Positions 1 to 7,347 of a stretch of 20,775 bases of DNA are shown here, in pieces. The DNA comes from Deltaproteobacteria bacterium RIFCSPLOWO2_02_FULL_57_26 (lineage in GTDB: Bacteria; Desulfobacterota; Binatia; UBA9968). Position numbers and translations under genes: made by a program. The stretch spans positions 1-20,775 of the forward strand of contig MGSI01000013.1 of assembly GCA_001798455.1 (NCBI GenBank), in the 5' to 3' direction. Numbering within the stretch: the first letter of the stretch is position 1; each line of letters begins with the position of its first letter. The notes below the pieces were generated by a model. The model made no database searches. It was not told the DNA's origin and saw nothing but the letters and a program-made list of their open reading frames with translations.

Positions 1-1100
1 ATCGAATCACGGCCCAAGGAAGGCCCTACCGTCCGTTCTTCGACGATCTCAACAGGCGCGGGAAGGGCCCCCGCCCGTAGCACGATCGCCAGGTCGCGCG
101 CATCCTTCATGTCAAAACTTCCCGTGATCGACGCTCTGCCGCCTCCGATCCGTTCCTGAATGACAGGAGCTGAGTAAACACGGTTATCGAGAATAATGGC
201 TAGGCGCCGCTTGACATTCTCCCCGGTAATTCTTTCAAAGAGCCTCGCCCCGCTCGAGCTCAGAATCAACTCGACGTAGGGGCCTTCCAGCCCGGAGCCA
301 GGGCGCACCCGGGCATCTGCGATGTACTCACCGGTCATCAGGGTGCGGGAATCGAGGAGATAGGGGACCTTTTCCACCGCTGCCCCGTTGCTTCTCGTGC
401 TATAGCCGTAGAGGATCTCGGTTCCCGGCGGAGGACCTTTGCGCACGGCTTCCTCCACGCTGTGGACCTCGTCCACGAGTTTGAACTCGAGCAGAGCGGT
501 CTTGCCGATGATCTCTTTGGCCCTTTCGGGGTCCTGAATGCCAGGCAGCTGCACCAGAATGTCTTGCCGACCGCGACGTTGAATGATCGGCTCGCTCACC
601 CCGAACTGATCAATGCGGTTGCGGATCGTCTCGAGGGATTGGTCCACGGTATCTTCCCTAAGAGAACGCAATTCCCGCTCATGCAGGGCAAGCAAAAACT
701 CCACTCCCCCGGGGTCCGCGCGAGAACTCACCACGACCAGGTTGGAAAACTCGCTTTTGATGAGGTCGCGCGCCTTGTCCGCGCTCGCCGACGGAACCTT
801 GAGCTGAATCTCCGCGCCCTTGCGAACCATCTCGCTATAGGAAACGCTTTTCCCCTTGAGCAGGTTGTCAAGATCCCCTTTGACGCGCTCCACGGTGTTC
901 TCGACCGCCTTTTCCACCTTCACTTCGAGGATCAAGTGGCTTCCGCCTTGGAGATCCAACCCCAGATGGATACGCTCCGCAGGAAGAAAACTGCTCCACC
1001 AGAAAGGGACCTCGCCCACGAGTGACGGGACGAGATAGATCAGAGCGGCTAAGGCCACCCCAAGAAAGATCACGATTCGAACGAAGACACCTCGTTGCAT
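1..1100 (-). CDS. secD: Protein translocase subunit SecD (partial, C-terminus outside window)
   Basis: SecD is an inner-membrane RND-type subunit that works with SecF and YajC at SecYEG, using the proton motive force to help exported proteins leave the channel on the periplasmic side. The 366 visible residues start with one membrane segment (about residues 7-25), followed by the family signature LDLQGGSHLILEV. The large periplasmic P1 domain carries NRIDQFGVSEPIIQRRG. The visible part ends at EERTVGPSLGRDS, just before the C-terminal membrane bundle, so roughly a third of the protein lies beyond base 1. The ATG at 1100 follows yajC by 11 nt. The Shine-Dalgarno TGAGGAG includes the yajC stop codon, which suggests coupled translation. 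The N-terminal signature motifs make the identification secure. Confidence 0.96.
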   Translation of the reverse strand, partial: MQRGVFVRIVIFLGVALAALIYLVPSLVGEVPFWWSSFLPAERIHLGLDLQGGSHLILEVKVEKAVENTVERVKGDLDNLLKGKSVSYSEMVRKGAEIQLKVPSASADKARDLIKSEFSNLVVVSSRADPGGVEFLLALHERELRSLREDTVDQSLETIRNRIDQFGVSEPIIQRRGRQDILVQLPGIQDPERAKEIIGKTALLEFKLVDEVHSVEEAVRKGPPPGTEILYGYSTRSNGAAVEKVPYLLDSRTLMTGEYIADARVRPGSGLEGPYVELILSSSGARLFERITGENVKRRLAIILDNRVYSAPVIQERIGGGRASITGSFDMKDARDLAIVLRAGALPAPVEIVEERTVGPSLGRDS

Positions 1101-1111
1101 AACATGGCTCC

Positions 1112-1447
1112 TCAGCCGGTTTGCTCCTTAGCTAAAGCCTTTTCTCCTTTCACGATCCCAGCGATCTGCGGCCGCTGCACGCGAATCCGCACATTGGGAG
1201 CCACCTCCAAGGTGACTACCGTATCGCTGAGCGCCACCACTTTACCGTAAATTCCTCCCGAGGTCATCACCTCGTCATTTTTCTTGAGCTTCTCCAGCAT
1301 CCCCCGGTGCTCCTTGGCCTTTTTCTGCTGGGGTCGGATCAGAAGCAAATAGAAAATCACGAAGACCAAGATGAGAGGGGCAAAACTCACCAACGCGCTC
1401 GGCCCCGAAGGCACCTGGGCAGTTTGAGCGAACGCTACGTCCCACAT
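1112..1447 (-). CDS. yajC: Preprotein translocase accessory subunit YajC
   Basis: YajC is a small single-pass inner-membrane protein of the SecDF-YajC accessory complex. The 111 residues fit the family length. A hydrophobic segment (about residues 20-38) is followed by the signature LLIRPQQKKAKEH, then the cytoplasmic domain with the MTSGGIYGKV motif. The ATG at 1447 has a strong Shine-Dalgarno GGAGAGGAG about 6 nt upstream. It lies 38 nt after tgt and 11 nt before secD; tgt-yajC-secD is a widespread gene order. Identification is secure. Confidence 0.96.
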   Translation of the reverse strand: MWDVAFAQTAQVPSGPSALVSFAPLILVFVIFYLLLIRPQQKKAKEHRGMLEKLKKNDEVMTSGGIYGKVVALSDTVVTLEVAPNVRIRVQRPQIAGIVKGEKALAKEQTG

Positions 1448-1485
1448 ATCTTTCTCCTCTCCCGCAATCAGTCAAAAACCAGCCG

Positions 1486-2619
1486 TCAGGATTGGGAATC
1501 CTCCCCTCCCTCGACTTCTGCGCCGTGGCTTCGGAGCCGCGACGCCCAATTCTGGAAGCCCTCTTCTCGGATAGCGCGTCGACAACTCTCCATGAGGCCA
1601 TGGTAATAGTACAAGTTGTGGAGGGTGTGAAGCTGCGCCGCCAGCATCTCCCCGGCATGATAGAGATGGCGCAAATAGGCGCGGGAAAAATTTCGGCAGC
1701 AGTAACAACCGCACGCGTCGTCGACCGGGCGCGGATCCTTGAGGAATTCGGCCCGCTTGATATTGAGCTTTCCCCGAGAGGTGAAAAGGGTGCCGTTGCG
1801 AGCGTTCCGGGTCGGCAGGACACAGTCGAAGAGGTCGTAACCGGAGCCGACGGCGAATATTAGATCCTCCGGCCTTCCCACGCCCATGAGATACCGGGGG
1901 CGACGCTCGGGCAGAAACCCGGCAGTAAACTCGCCAATCGCATGGAGGGTGGATGGCTCTTCGCCGACTCCCAACCCGCCCACAGCATAGCCATCAAAGG
2001 GCAGCAGAGCCAGCCTCTCCACACACGCCGAGCGCAGTTCCCGGTACATACCCCCCTGAACGATCGCAAACAGTGCCTGGTCGCTTCTTCGGTGTGCCTT
2101 GAGAGAGCGCTCGGCCCATCTCATGGTCCGGTCGGTTGAGGCCTTAGCGTATTCCTTGGTTGCAGGATGCGGGATGCATTCATCCAGGACCATGGCCACA
2201 TCGCTGCCCAGTTCTTGCTGAATCTCCACCACCTTCTCTGGGGTCAGCAGATGGCTTGAGCCGTCCAGGTGCGATTGAAAGCGGACCCCTTCCTCGGTGA
2301 TCTTTCTGAGCCCACCTAGACTGAACACTTGAAATCCCCCGCTGTCGGTCAAAATGGCCCGTTTCCACCCGATAAAGCGATGCAGGCCACCGAGGTCCCG
2401 AATGACCTCCACCCCTGGACGAAGATAGAGGTGATAAGTATTGGCCAGCATGATCTGGCATCCGATCTCCTCGAGATCTCGCGGCGATAAAGCCTTCACG
2501 CTTCCTTGGGTCCCCACGGGCATAAAGGCCGGCGTCTCGACGACGCCGCGCGCAGTGACGAGACGACCCAGGCGCGCGTTCGTGTGAATATCTTTTTTGA
2601 TAACTGTGAAACTGAACAT
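1486..2619 (-). CDS. tgt: Queuine tRNA-ribosyltransferase Tgt
   Basis: Tgt exchanges guanine-34 in the anticodon of GUN tRNAs for the queuosine precursor preQ1. The 377 residues contain TDSGGFQVFS with the general acid/base Asp92, GVGRPEDL, and FDCVLPTRNARNG with the nucleophile Asp265. The zinc site is CGCYCC (Cys303, Cys305, Cys308) plus His334 in LHNLYYY. The frame is open to a TTG at 2658, but the protein similarity begins at MFSFTVI, so I chose the ATG at 2619. That ATG has no clear Shine-Dalgarno; a heptamer repeat array fills the 89 bp back to queA. Tgt acts immediately before QueA in the pathway, which fits their adjacency. Confidence 0.96.
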   Translation of the reverse strand: MFSFTVIKKDIHTNARLGRLVTARGVVETPAFMPVGTQGSVKALSPRDLEEIGCQIMLANTYHLYLRPGVEVIRDLGGLHRFIGWKRAILTDSGGFQVFSLGGLRKITEEGVRFQSHLDGSSHLLTPEKVVEIQQELGSDVAMVLDECIPHPATKEYAKASTDRTMRWAERSLKAHRRSDQALFAIVQGGMYRELRSACVERLALLPFDGYAVGGLGVGEEPSTLHAIGEFTAGFLPERRPRYLMGVGRPEDLIFAVGSGYDLFDCVLPTRNARNGTLFTSRGKLNIKRAEFLKDPRPVDDACGCYCCRNFSRAYLRHLYHAGEMLAAQLHTLHNLYYYHGLMESCRRAIREEGFQNWASRLRSHGAEVEGGEDSQS

Positions 2620-2711
2620 CTTTAAACGCCGAGCCACCAGGCGTGAGGCATGAGGCAACAGTCCAAGAATTTTAACTCTCGCCTATTGCCTGTCGCCTTT
2701 CGCCTTCTTCA
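2617..2711. repeat. Heptad inverted array A (core AGGCRAN) between queA and tgt
   Basis: Read on the minus strand from the queA stop codon, four degenerate heptamers of the form AGGCRAN are followed by an AT-rich spacer (GTTAAAATTCTTGG). About three heptamers of the opposite sense (CAYGCCT) follow. The arms pair at about 17 of 23 positions plus one G-U, as short helices separated by 2-nt mismatches. The queA TGA begins the array and the tgt ATG follows it. It could be a transcript hairpin, an attenuator or a dispersed repeat; no U-tract follows it. Confidence 0.75.
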
Positions 2712-3746
2712 AAGAATGAGCATCGCGTCTCCATAGCTGTAAAACCTGTAGTTAAGTCGGATCGCCTCCCGATAAGCGCGTCGAACCAAATCCAATCCGG
2801 CAAATGCCGAGACCAAGATAAGTGGGGTGGAGCCGGGCAGATGAAAATTGGTGAGGAGCCCGTCAATAACACGGAATGCGTATCCGGGATGAATAAAGAG
2901 GCGCGCAATCCCTTCATCGGCTTCGATTCTTCCCTTTCGCAGGGCGATCCACTCCAGGGTGCGCGTGGTCGTCGAACCCACTGCGATCACCCTTTTCCCC
3001 ATCCGCTTCGCCCGCTCGATTTTCTCCGCCTCCTCGGCTTCAAGCTTGTACCGCTCTCCCGCCATCCTGTGATGCTCCACCACCTCGTCCCGCACCGGCT
3101 GAAACGTTCCTGGCCCAACATGCAGGGTCAAAAAGGCCCGCTCCACGCCTCTCGAGGCCAACTCCTCCAGGAGCTGTTGGGTAAAGTGAAAACCGGCCGT
3201 GGGAGCGGCTACAGCCCCGCGATGGGAGGCATAGACGGTTTGGTAGCGCTCCCAATCCGTGCTCGCCACGGCGCGAGTCCGCTGAATGTACGGCGGCAGC
3301 GGAGGCTCGCCCTGCGTCTCAAGCCACTCCATGAAATCGCCCTGATAGTGAAACCTCAGCCCGTATTGCCCTTTGCCCAGATCACCAACAACCTCCGCGA
3401 AAAAACCGTCAGCAAAAAAGATCCGGCCTCCCACCCGCGGACTGTTGGCCGCCTCCACCAGGGCCATCCACAGGCTGCGACGCTCATCAAAGGGTTCCAA
3501 GAGAAGGACCTCGGCCTTGCCCCCGCTTTCCTTTCTTCCCCGAAGCCGGGCGGGAAAAACCCGGGTGTCGTTTAAAACCAGCACGTCGCCGGGCTGCAAA
3601 AAATTCCCCAGGTCCGAAAAGCTGAGATGGCGAAGCTCGCCGCTGCCGAGCTCCACGACAAGAAGGCGCGCCGCCGCCCGATCCCGAGTAGGATAGGCAG
3701 CAATTAAAGATTGAGGGAGTTCGTACATGAACTCTTTGAGCTCCAT
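2709..3746 (-). CDS. queA: S-adenosylmethionine:tRNA ribosyltransferase-isomerase QueA
   Basis: QueA transfers and isomerises the ribosyl part of S-adenosylmethionine onto preQ1 in tRNA, forming epoxyqueuosine. The 345 residues match the family length and show the typical N-terminus MELKEFMYELPQSLIA. Further signatures are VLVLNDTRVFPARL, PPYI(Q/K)R, VAAPTAGFHFT, LHVGPGTFQPV and LLTNFHLPGSTPL, ending in YRFYSYGDAMLI. A TTG four codons upstream (3758) keeps the frame open, but the family start matches the ATG at 3746. The spacer to the slipin gene is 84 bp with no obvious terminator. Its stop codon sits at the edge of a heptamer repeat array. It forms a functional pair with tgt. Confidence 0.96.
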   Translation of the reverse strand: MELKEFMYELPQSLIAAYPTRDRAAARLLVVELGSGELRHLSFSDLGNFLQPGDVLVLNDTRVFPARLRGRKESGGKAEVLLLEPFDERRSLWMALVEAANSPRVGGRIFFADGFFAEVVGDLGKGQYGLRFHYQGDFMEWLETQGEPPLPPYIQRTRAVASTDWERYQTVYASHRGAVAAPTAGFHFTQQLLEELASRGVERAFLTLHVGPGTFQPVRDEVVEHHRMAGERYKLEAEEAEKIERAKRMGKRVIAVGSTTTRTLEWIALRKGRIEADEGIARLFIHPGYAFRVIDGLLTNFHLPGSTPLILVSAFAGLDLVRRAYREAIRLNYRFYSYGDAMLIL

Positions 3747-3830
3747 AGGGTGAACCAATGGGGAGAAGGCGAAGCCTCTGAAAGAAAGCCAACGGGTCCG
3801 AACGAGACGACGCCGTAACCGCAGATGATT

Positions 3831-4586
3831 CTAGGTCTCGCTTTTCTTAAGAAAAGGCGTCAACAGGTCGATGGGCACCGGAAAAATTGTGGTAGAGTTC
3901 TTTTCTGAGGCCACCTCTACCAGACTCTGCAAGAAGCGGAGCTGCAGGGCGATCGGGTGCTTCGAGATAACCTCGGCTGCGTCCGCAAGCTTCTGAGAGG
4001 CCTGAAATTCGCCGTCGGCGTGGATGACTTTGGCGCGTCGCTCCCGCTCCGCCTCCGCCTGTTTGGCCATGGCACGCTGCATCTCCTGAGGGAGGTCGAT
4101 ATGCTTGAGCTCCACCAGGACCACCTTAATCCCCCACGGATCGGTTTGAGCATCGAGGATCTCTTGAATGCGGCTATTGATCTTTTCCCTCGCGGACAGA
4201 AGGTCGTCCAGCTCGCCCTGCCCACAGACACTCCGCAGCGTCACCTGGGCAAGCTGAGAAGTGGCGTAGAGGTAGTTCTCCACCTCCCTTATTGCCCGAT
4301 TGGGATCCAAAACCCTGAAGTAAAGAACCGCATTGACTTTAACGGAAACGTTGTCTCTTGTGATAACGTCCTGGGGCGGGATATCCATAGTGACCGTGCG
4401 GAGGTCGATGCGCACCATTTTTTCGATCAGCGGGATGACATAGATGATGCCGGGGCCCCGGGCCTCCACCATGCGTCCAAGCCTGAAGATTACCCCCCGC
4501 TCGTATTCCTTGAGGATTTTGACTCCGCTGATAACCAAGATAACGACGATGACCAGAACCGTCGCAACAGGTCCTAATCCGAACAT
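3831..4586 (-). CDS. Slipin (stomatin-like SPFH/band 7 membrane protein)
   Basis: Slipins are stomatin-like SPFH proteins that oligomerise at the membrane and are commonly encoded next to an NfeD protease, which they are thought to organise or be cleaved by. The 251 residues have one N-terminal membrane segment (about residues 8-23). The band 7 domain follows, with VKILKEYERGVIFRLGR, GPGIIYVIPLIE, VDPNRAI-like LDPNRAIREVENY, and the coiled-coil-forming MQRAMAKQAEAERERRAKVI. The start ATG follows the nfeD stop by 14 bp with a strong GAGGAGG Shine-Dalgarno. The adjacent nfeD supports the slipin subgroup over flotillin or HflK/C. Confidence 0.93.
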   Translation of the reverse strand: MFGLGPVATVLVIVVILVISGVKILKEYERGVIFRLGRMVEARGPGIIYVIPLIEKMVRIDLRTVTMDIPPQDVITRDNVSVKVNAVLYFRVLDPNRAIREVENYLYATSQLAQVTLRSVCGQGELDDLLSAREKINSRIQEILDAQTDPWGIKVVLVELKHIDLPQEMQRAMAKQAEAERERRAKVIHADGEFQASQKLADAAEVISKHPIALQLRFLQSLVEVASEKNSTTIFPVPIDLLTPFLKKSET

Positions 4587-4600
4587 AGCTTCCTCCTCTC

Positions 4601-5962
4601 TCAGCTCCTTGACTCACCCTCTGACAGCCGCTTCACTTTGAGGCACATCCCGTCAAAGCCGACGACCCTGACCTTTTCCCCTACCGCGATCTCCCCCTCT
4701 CCTTCCGCATTCCAGTATTCTCCGTGCACAAAAATCTTCCCCGCAGGACTAAGCTTCACGCGCACATCCCCGATCTCGCCGATCAGACCCTCCAAGCCCA
4801 GGGTCGGCTTTCGCCGTTGCGATTTAAAAACGAGATAGCCCACCAAAAACATCAGGATGCTCAGCGTTGCCACCGCCGTGAAGACGATCGAACGATCCAC
4901 TCCCAGATCCGAAGTTTCCGTGTCAAAGAGCAGCAGGGAGCCCAACGCCAGAGAAATCGCGCCGCCAATTCCGAGGACCCCAAAGCTGGGAACAAAGGCC
5001 TCGCCGGCAAGCAACGCGGCTCCCAGTAAGATGAGCACGAGGCCCGCATAATTAATGGGAATAATCTGAAACGAGGTCAAGGCCAAAAGCAAGGCGATCG
5101 CCCCCGTCACTCCCGGAAAAATCACGCCGGGGTGGGAAAACTCCATGTAGAGACCCAAGATGCCGGCCATCAGAAGAAGATAAGCAATATTGGGATCCGA
5201 AAGGACATTGATGATCTTCTGCTTCAGCCCCATCTCAAACCGCTCTACCCGGGCGTCCTTGAGGGCGAGCGGCTCCTGGCGCCCGTCTATCTCCACTTTC
5301 CTCCCGTCAGCCTGACGCAGGAGATCATCGATGTCCCTGGCGACGACGTCGATAACGTTCTTGGCCAAAGCCTCCTTCTCGGTGATCGAGACGCTACGGC
5401 GCACCGCCTGAATCGCCCACTCGGTGTTACGCCCGCGCTTTTGGGCGATCGCCTCGCTAAAGGAGGCGGTAAAGTTTTCGATTTTCTCGCCCATCACCCC
5501 CTTCACCTCTTGGCCTCCTCCCCCCACGGGATGAGCGGCGCCGATATTGGTCCCGGGGGCCATCGCCGCAATGTGAGCCGCCAGGGTGATAAAAACACCG
5601 GCCGAGCCGGCTCCTGCCCCACTGGGCGCCACGTAAACGATCACCGGGACCGGGGCCCCTAGGATCTCCTTAACGATGGAACGGGTTGAGGTGAGGAGCC
5701 CACCCGGAGTGTCGAGCTGAATGATCAGGGCCCGGGCCCTTTTCCCCCGCGCCCGTTCGATGCTTCCGCGGATGAAATCATCGACTGCCGGATTGATCCC
5801 GCCGTCGATCACAATGAGGTCCACGACGGGGCCGGAAGGGGGTTGGGGCTGGGCCAAAACCGCAAAACCCCCGAGCAGAAGGAGGACGACGGAGAGGAGC
5901 CCCCGTTTAGAGAGCAGGCGTCCTGAGCTCTTTGATGACTTTCTTGATGTCTTCCCAAACAA
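4601..5962 (-). CDS. nfeD: NfeD-type membrane-bound serine protease (ClpP class)
   Basis: Long-form NfeD proteins are membrane-anchored, ClpP-fold Ser-Lys proteases paired with slipins. Residues 1-37 form a basic, then hydrophobic signal segment ending near LAQPQ. The protease domain follows, with LDTPGGLL, the probable nucleophile Ser120 in GAGSAGVF, MAPGTNIGAAHPV and probable catalytic Lys160 in MGEKIEN. Next come about four membrane segments (residues ~265-385), then a C-terminal OB-fold NfeD domain with EGLIGEIGDVRVKLSPAGKI. The frame is open to 6097, but that stretch is antisense-like filler inside udg. I chose TTG 5962 because GGAG lies at proper distance and a normal signal peptide results. 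This start overlaps the 3' end of udg by 56 bp. Confidence 0.9.
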   Translation of the reverse strand: MFGKTSRKSSKSSGRLLSKRGLLSVVLLLLGGFAVLAQPQPPSGPVVDLIVIDGGINPAVDDFIRGSIERARGKRARALIIQLDTPGGLLTSTRSIVKEILGAPVPVIVYVAPSGAGAGSAGVFITLAAHIAAMAPGTNIGAAHPVGGGGQEVKGVMGEKIENFTASFSEAIAQKRGRNTEWAIQAVRRSVSITEKEALAKNVIDVVARDIDDLLRQADGRKVEIDGRQEPLALKDARVERFEMGLKQKIINVLSDPNIAYLLLMAGILGLYMEFSHPGVIFPGVTGAIALLLALTSFQIIPINYAGLVLILLGAALLAGEAFVPSFGVLGIGGAISLALGSLLLFDTETSDLGVDRSIVFTAVATLSILMFLVGYLVFKSQRRKPTLGLEGLIGEIGDVRVKLSPAGKIFVHGEYWNAEGEGEIAVGEKVRVVGFDGMCLKVKRLSEGESRS

Positions 5963-6671
5963 GTTTCTTATCTCCTGGATTGCGCAACAGGTAGGCCGTG
6001 TGGAGCGTGGGCATGATCTTGATCCCGCGGAATTCATGCCAAATGCCCCGCAGCCGCATGATGGGAACCTTGGTCTTGAGGAGAGTCTGAGCCGCAAACT
6101 TACCCAAGGCCACGATGATCCGCGGCTTAACGAGCTCGATCTGTTTGAGCAAAAATGGCTCGCAGGATTCTACTTCGTCGGGTTCCGGATTACGGTTATC
6201 CGGGGGACGACACTTAATCACATTGGCGATGTAGACGTCATCCCTCCGGAGGCCCATTCCTCGGACGATGATATCCGTGAGGAGCTGACCCGCGCGCCCG
6301 ACAAAAGGCTCTCCCTGCAAGTCCTCATCTCGACCCGGACCCTCGCCGATGAACATGACTTCGGCGCGAGGGTTGCCGACACCGAACACTAAGTGGGTGC
6401 GTCCGGGCCAGAGTTTGCAGCGGCGACAATCCCCGATTGCGGAGCGAAGCTCTTCCAGGCTTTGGGCGCGATACGCTTCGGTAGAATCCGAGAAGAGCCC
6501 CCCCTCCACTCCGCTAAGCCACCCGGCTTGAGGCGCTCCACCAACCACCCCACCATCTGCGTTACCTACGGGCACAGAACGGATGCCGGCCCGCTCCAAG
6601 CGCTGCGCATGGCGCCTCAACGAAGCCACCATCATTCTCACCTCTTCTTCTAGGTCACTCTCTCTGTCCAT
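5907..6671 (-). CDS. udg: Family 4 uracil-DNA glycosylase (4Fe-4S)
   Basis: This enzyme excises uracil from DNA, starting base-excision repair. The 254 residues carry motif 1 GEGPGRDEDLQGEPFVGRAG, the mid-motif VIKCRPPDNRNP, and motif 2 around LHTAYLLRNP. Four cysteines (82, 85, 154, 170) are spaced as the 4Fe-4S cluster ligands of families 4/5. Motif 2 has Thr225 where Pro is usual after His. The N-terminal ~70 residues are variable and charged, as in other long family members. The ATG at 6671 is preferred over GTG 6680 because AAGGTGG lies 5 nt before it. Its 3' end overlaps nfeD. Phage-type DNA polymerase-linked domains are absent, so this is a stand-alone repair enzyme. Confidence 0.94.
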   Translation of the reverse strand: MDRESDLEEEVRMMVASLRRHAQRLERAGIRSVPVGNADGGVVGGAPQAGWLSGVEGGLFSDSTEAYRAQSLEELRSAIGDCRRCKLWPGRTHLVFGVGNPRAEVMFIGEGPGRDEDLQGEPFVGRAGQLLTDIIVRGMGLRRDDVYIANVIKCRPPDNRNPEPDEVESCEPFLLKQIELVKPRIIVALGKFAAQTLLKTKVPIMRLRGIWHEFRGIKIMPTLHTAYLLRNPGDKKLVWEDIKKVIKELRTPAL

Positions 6672-6739
6672 GCCCGCCACCTTTTCGGAAAAGGCATCTT
6701 AGCATCTTCTGCGGCTCCGTAGCAATAACATGTGACGCG

Positions 6740-7282
6740 CTAAAAGCCTCGCTTCAATTGCCTCAAGTAGAGCACGCGCGCCTCACCGAAAAAGGCGATG
6801 GTCTCGGGCCAGCGGTAATCCGCATAGGTGGTGTCAAGCGGGTGGTAGGAACCGGTGTGGTAAAGAAGGGTGACTTCTCCATAGATGCGGGAGCCGAGAT
6901 AGAGTCGGTGGGGGGCGTTTTTGGTCGAGGCCAGGACCACTTTCCCGGCATCCAAATAGCCCGGATCGATATTGACCCTGCGCCCCCGCATTTCTCCCCT
7001 CGTCCAAAGATATTCCGCCTCTATTCCCTGAGTGGCCAGTTTGATCTCCGGCAATCTCTCAGGAGAGGCCAAAGGGGTAAACGAAACAAACTTGCGCCGC
7101 AAACCGCTGCCCATCTCCTCGGCATAATAATCCGTCGCCTCCCACGGGAAAATCCCGCTCCGCGACTCTATGGCACCCAACAAGGGAGCCAGGCGAGCCT
7201 CCGCGGAAGCCAGAAGATCCTCGGAAGGAGCGAGCAGGGCCACAAAAAACTTGATTGGCTTAGGCTCTGTTGGAATGCCCAT
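6740..7282 (-). CDS. DUF4416 family protein
   Basis: Conserved cytoplasmic protein of unknown function. The 180 residues match DUF4416 along the whole length: an N-terminal KPIKFFVALLAPSE, central SGIFPWEATDYYAEEMG, and the C-terminal block NIDPGYLDAGKVVLASTKN, LYLGSRIYGEVTLLYH and YADYRWPETIAFF. No membrane segment or signal peptide is visible. It sits between coaBC and udg on the same strand, an arrangement that gives no clear functional clue. The ATG at 7282 is formed at the edge of the last heptamer of a repeat array and has no Shine-Dalgarno. The family call rests on recognised motifs; I infer no function. Confidence 0.88.
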   Translation of the reverse strand: MGIPTEPKPIKFFVALLAPSEDLLASAEARLAPLLGAIESRSGIFPWEATDYYAEEMGSGLRRKFVSFTPLASPERLPEIKLATQGIEAEYLWTRGEMRGRRVNIDPGYLDAGKVVLASTKNAPHRLYLGSRIYGEVTLLYHTGSYHPLDTTYADYRWPETIAFFGEARVLYLRQLKRGF

Positions 7283-7347
7283 AAGCTGTCAGCGATCAGC
7301 TTTCAGCCAAAAGCTGACTGCTGAGGGCTGAAGGCTATCTGCTATTT
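7280..7347. repeat. Heptad inverted array B (core TCAGCNN) between coaBC and the DUF4416 gene
   Basis: On the minus strand, heptamers with a TCAGC core are followed by a 5-nt loop (TTTTG), then heptamers with the complementary GCTGA core. The arms pair as a regular ladder: five paired bases, two unpaired, repeated three times plus a final three-base helix (18 of 24 positions). The coaBC stop TAG lies in the first heptamers and the DUF4416-gene ATG in the last. The array fills the 52-bp gap. No U-tract follows. Confidence 0.78.

Noticed and set aside
462..1025. Plus-strand open frame of 187 codons near the left edge
   Set aside because: It lies antisense to secD, which is clearly coding on the minus strand but incomplete in the window.
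2841..3575. Plus-strand open frame of 244 codons opposite queA
   Set aside because: Shadow of queA, whose motifs run along the whole region; no ribosome binding site or protein signature.
7280..7347. Simple rho-independent terminator
   Set aside because: The hairpin has regular mismatches and is not followed by a U-tract; the start codon of the next gene lies in its last unit.
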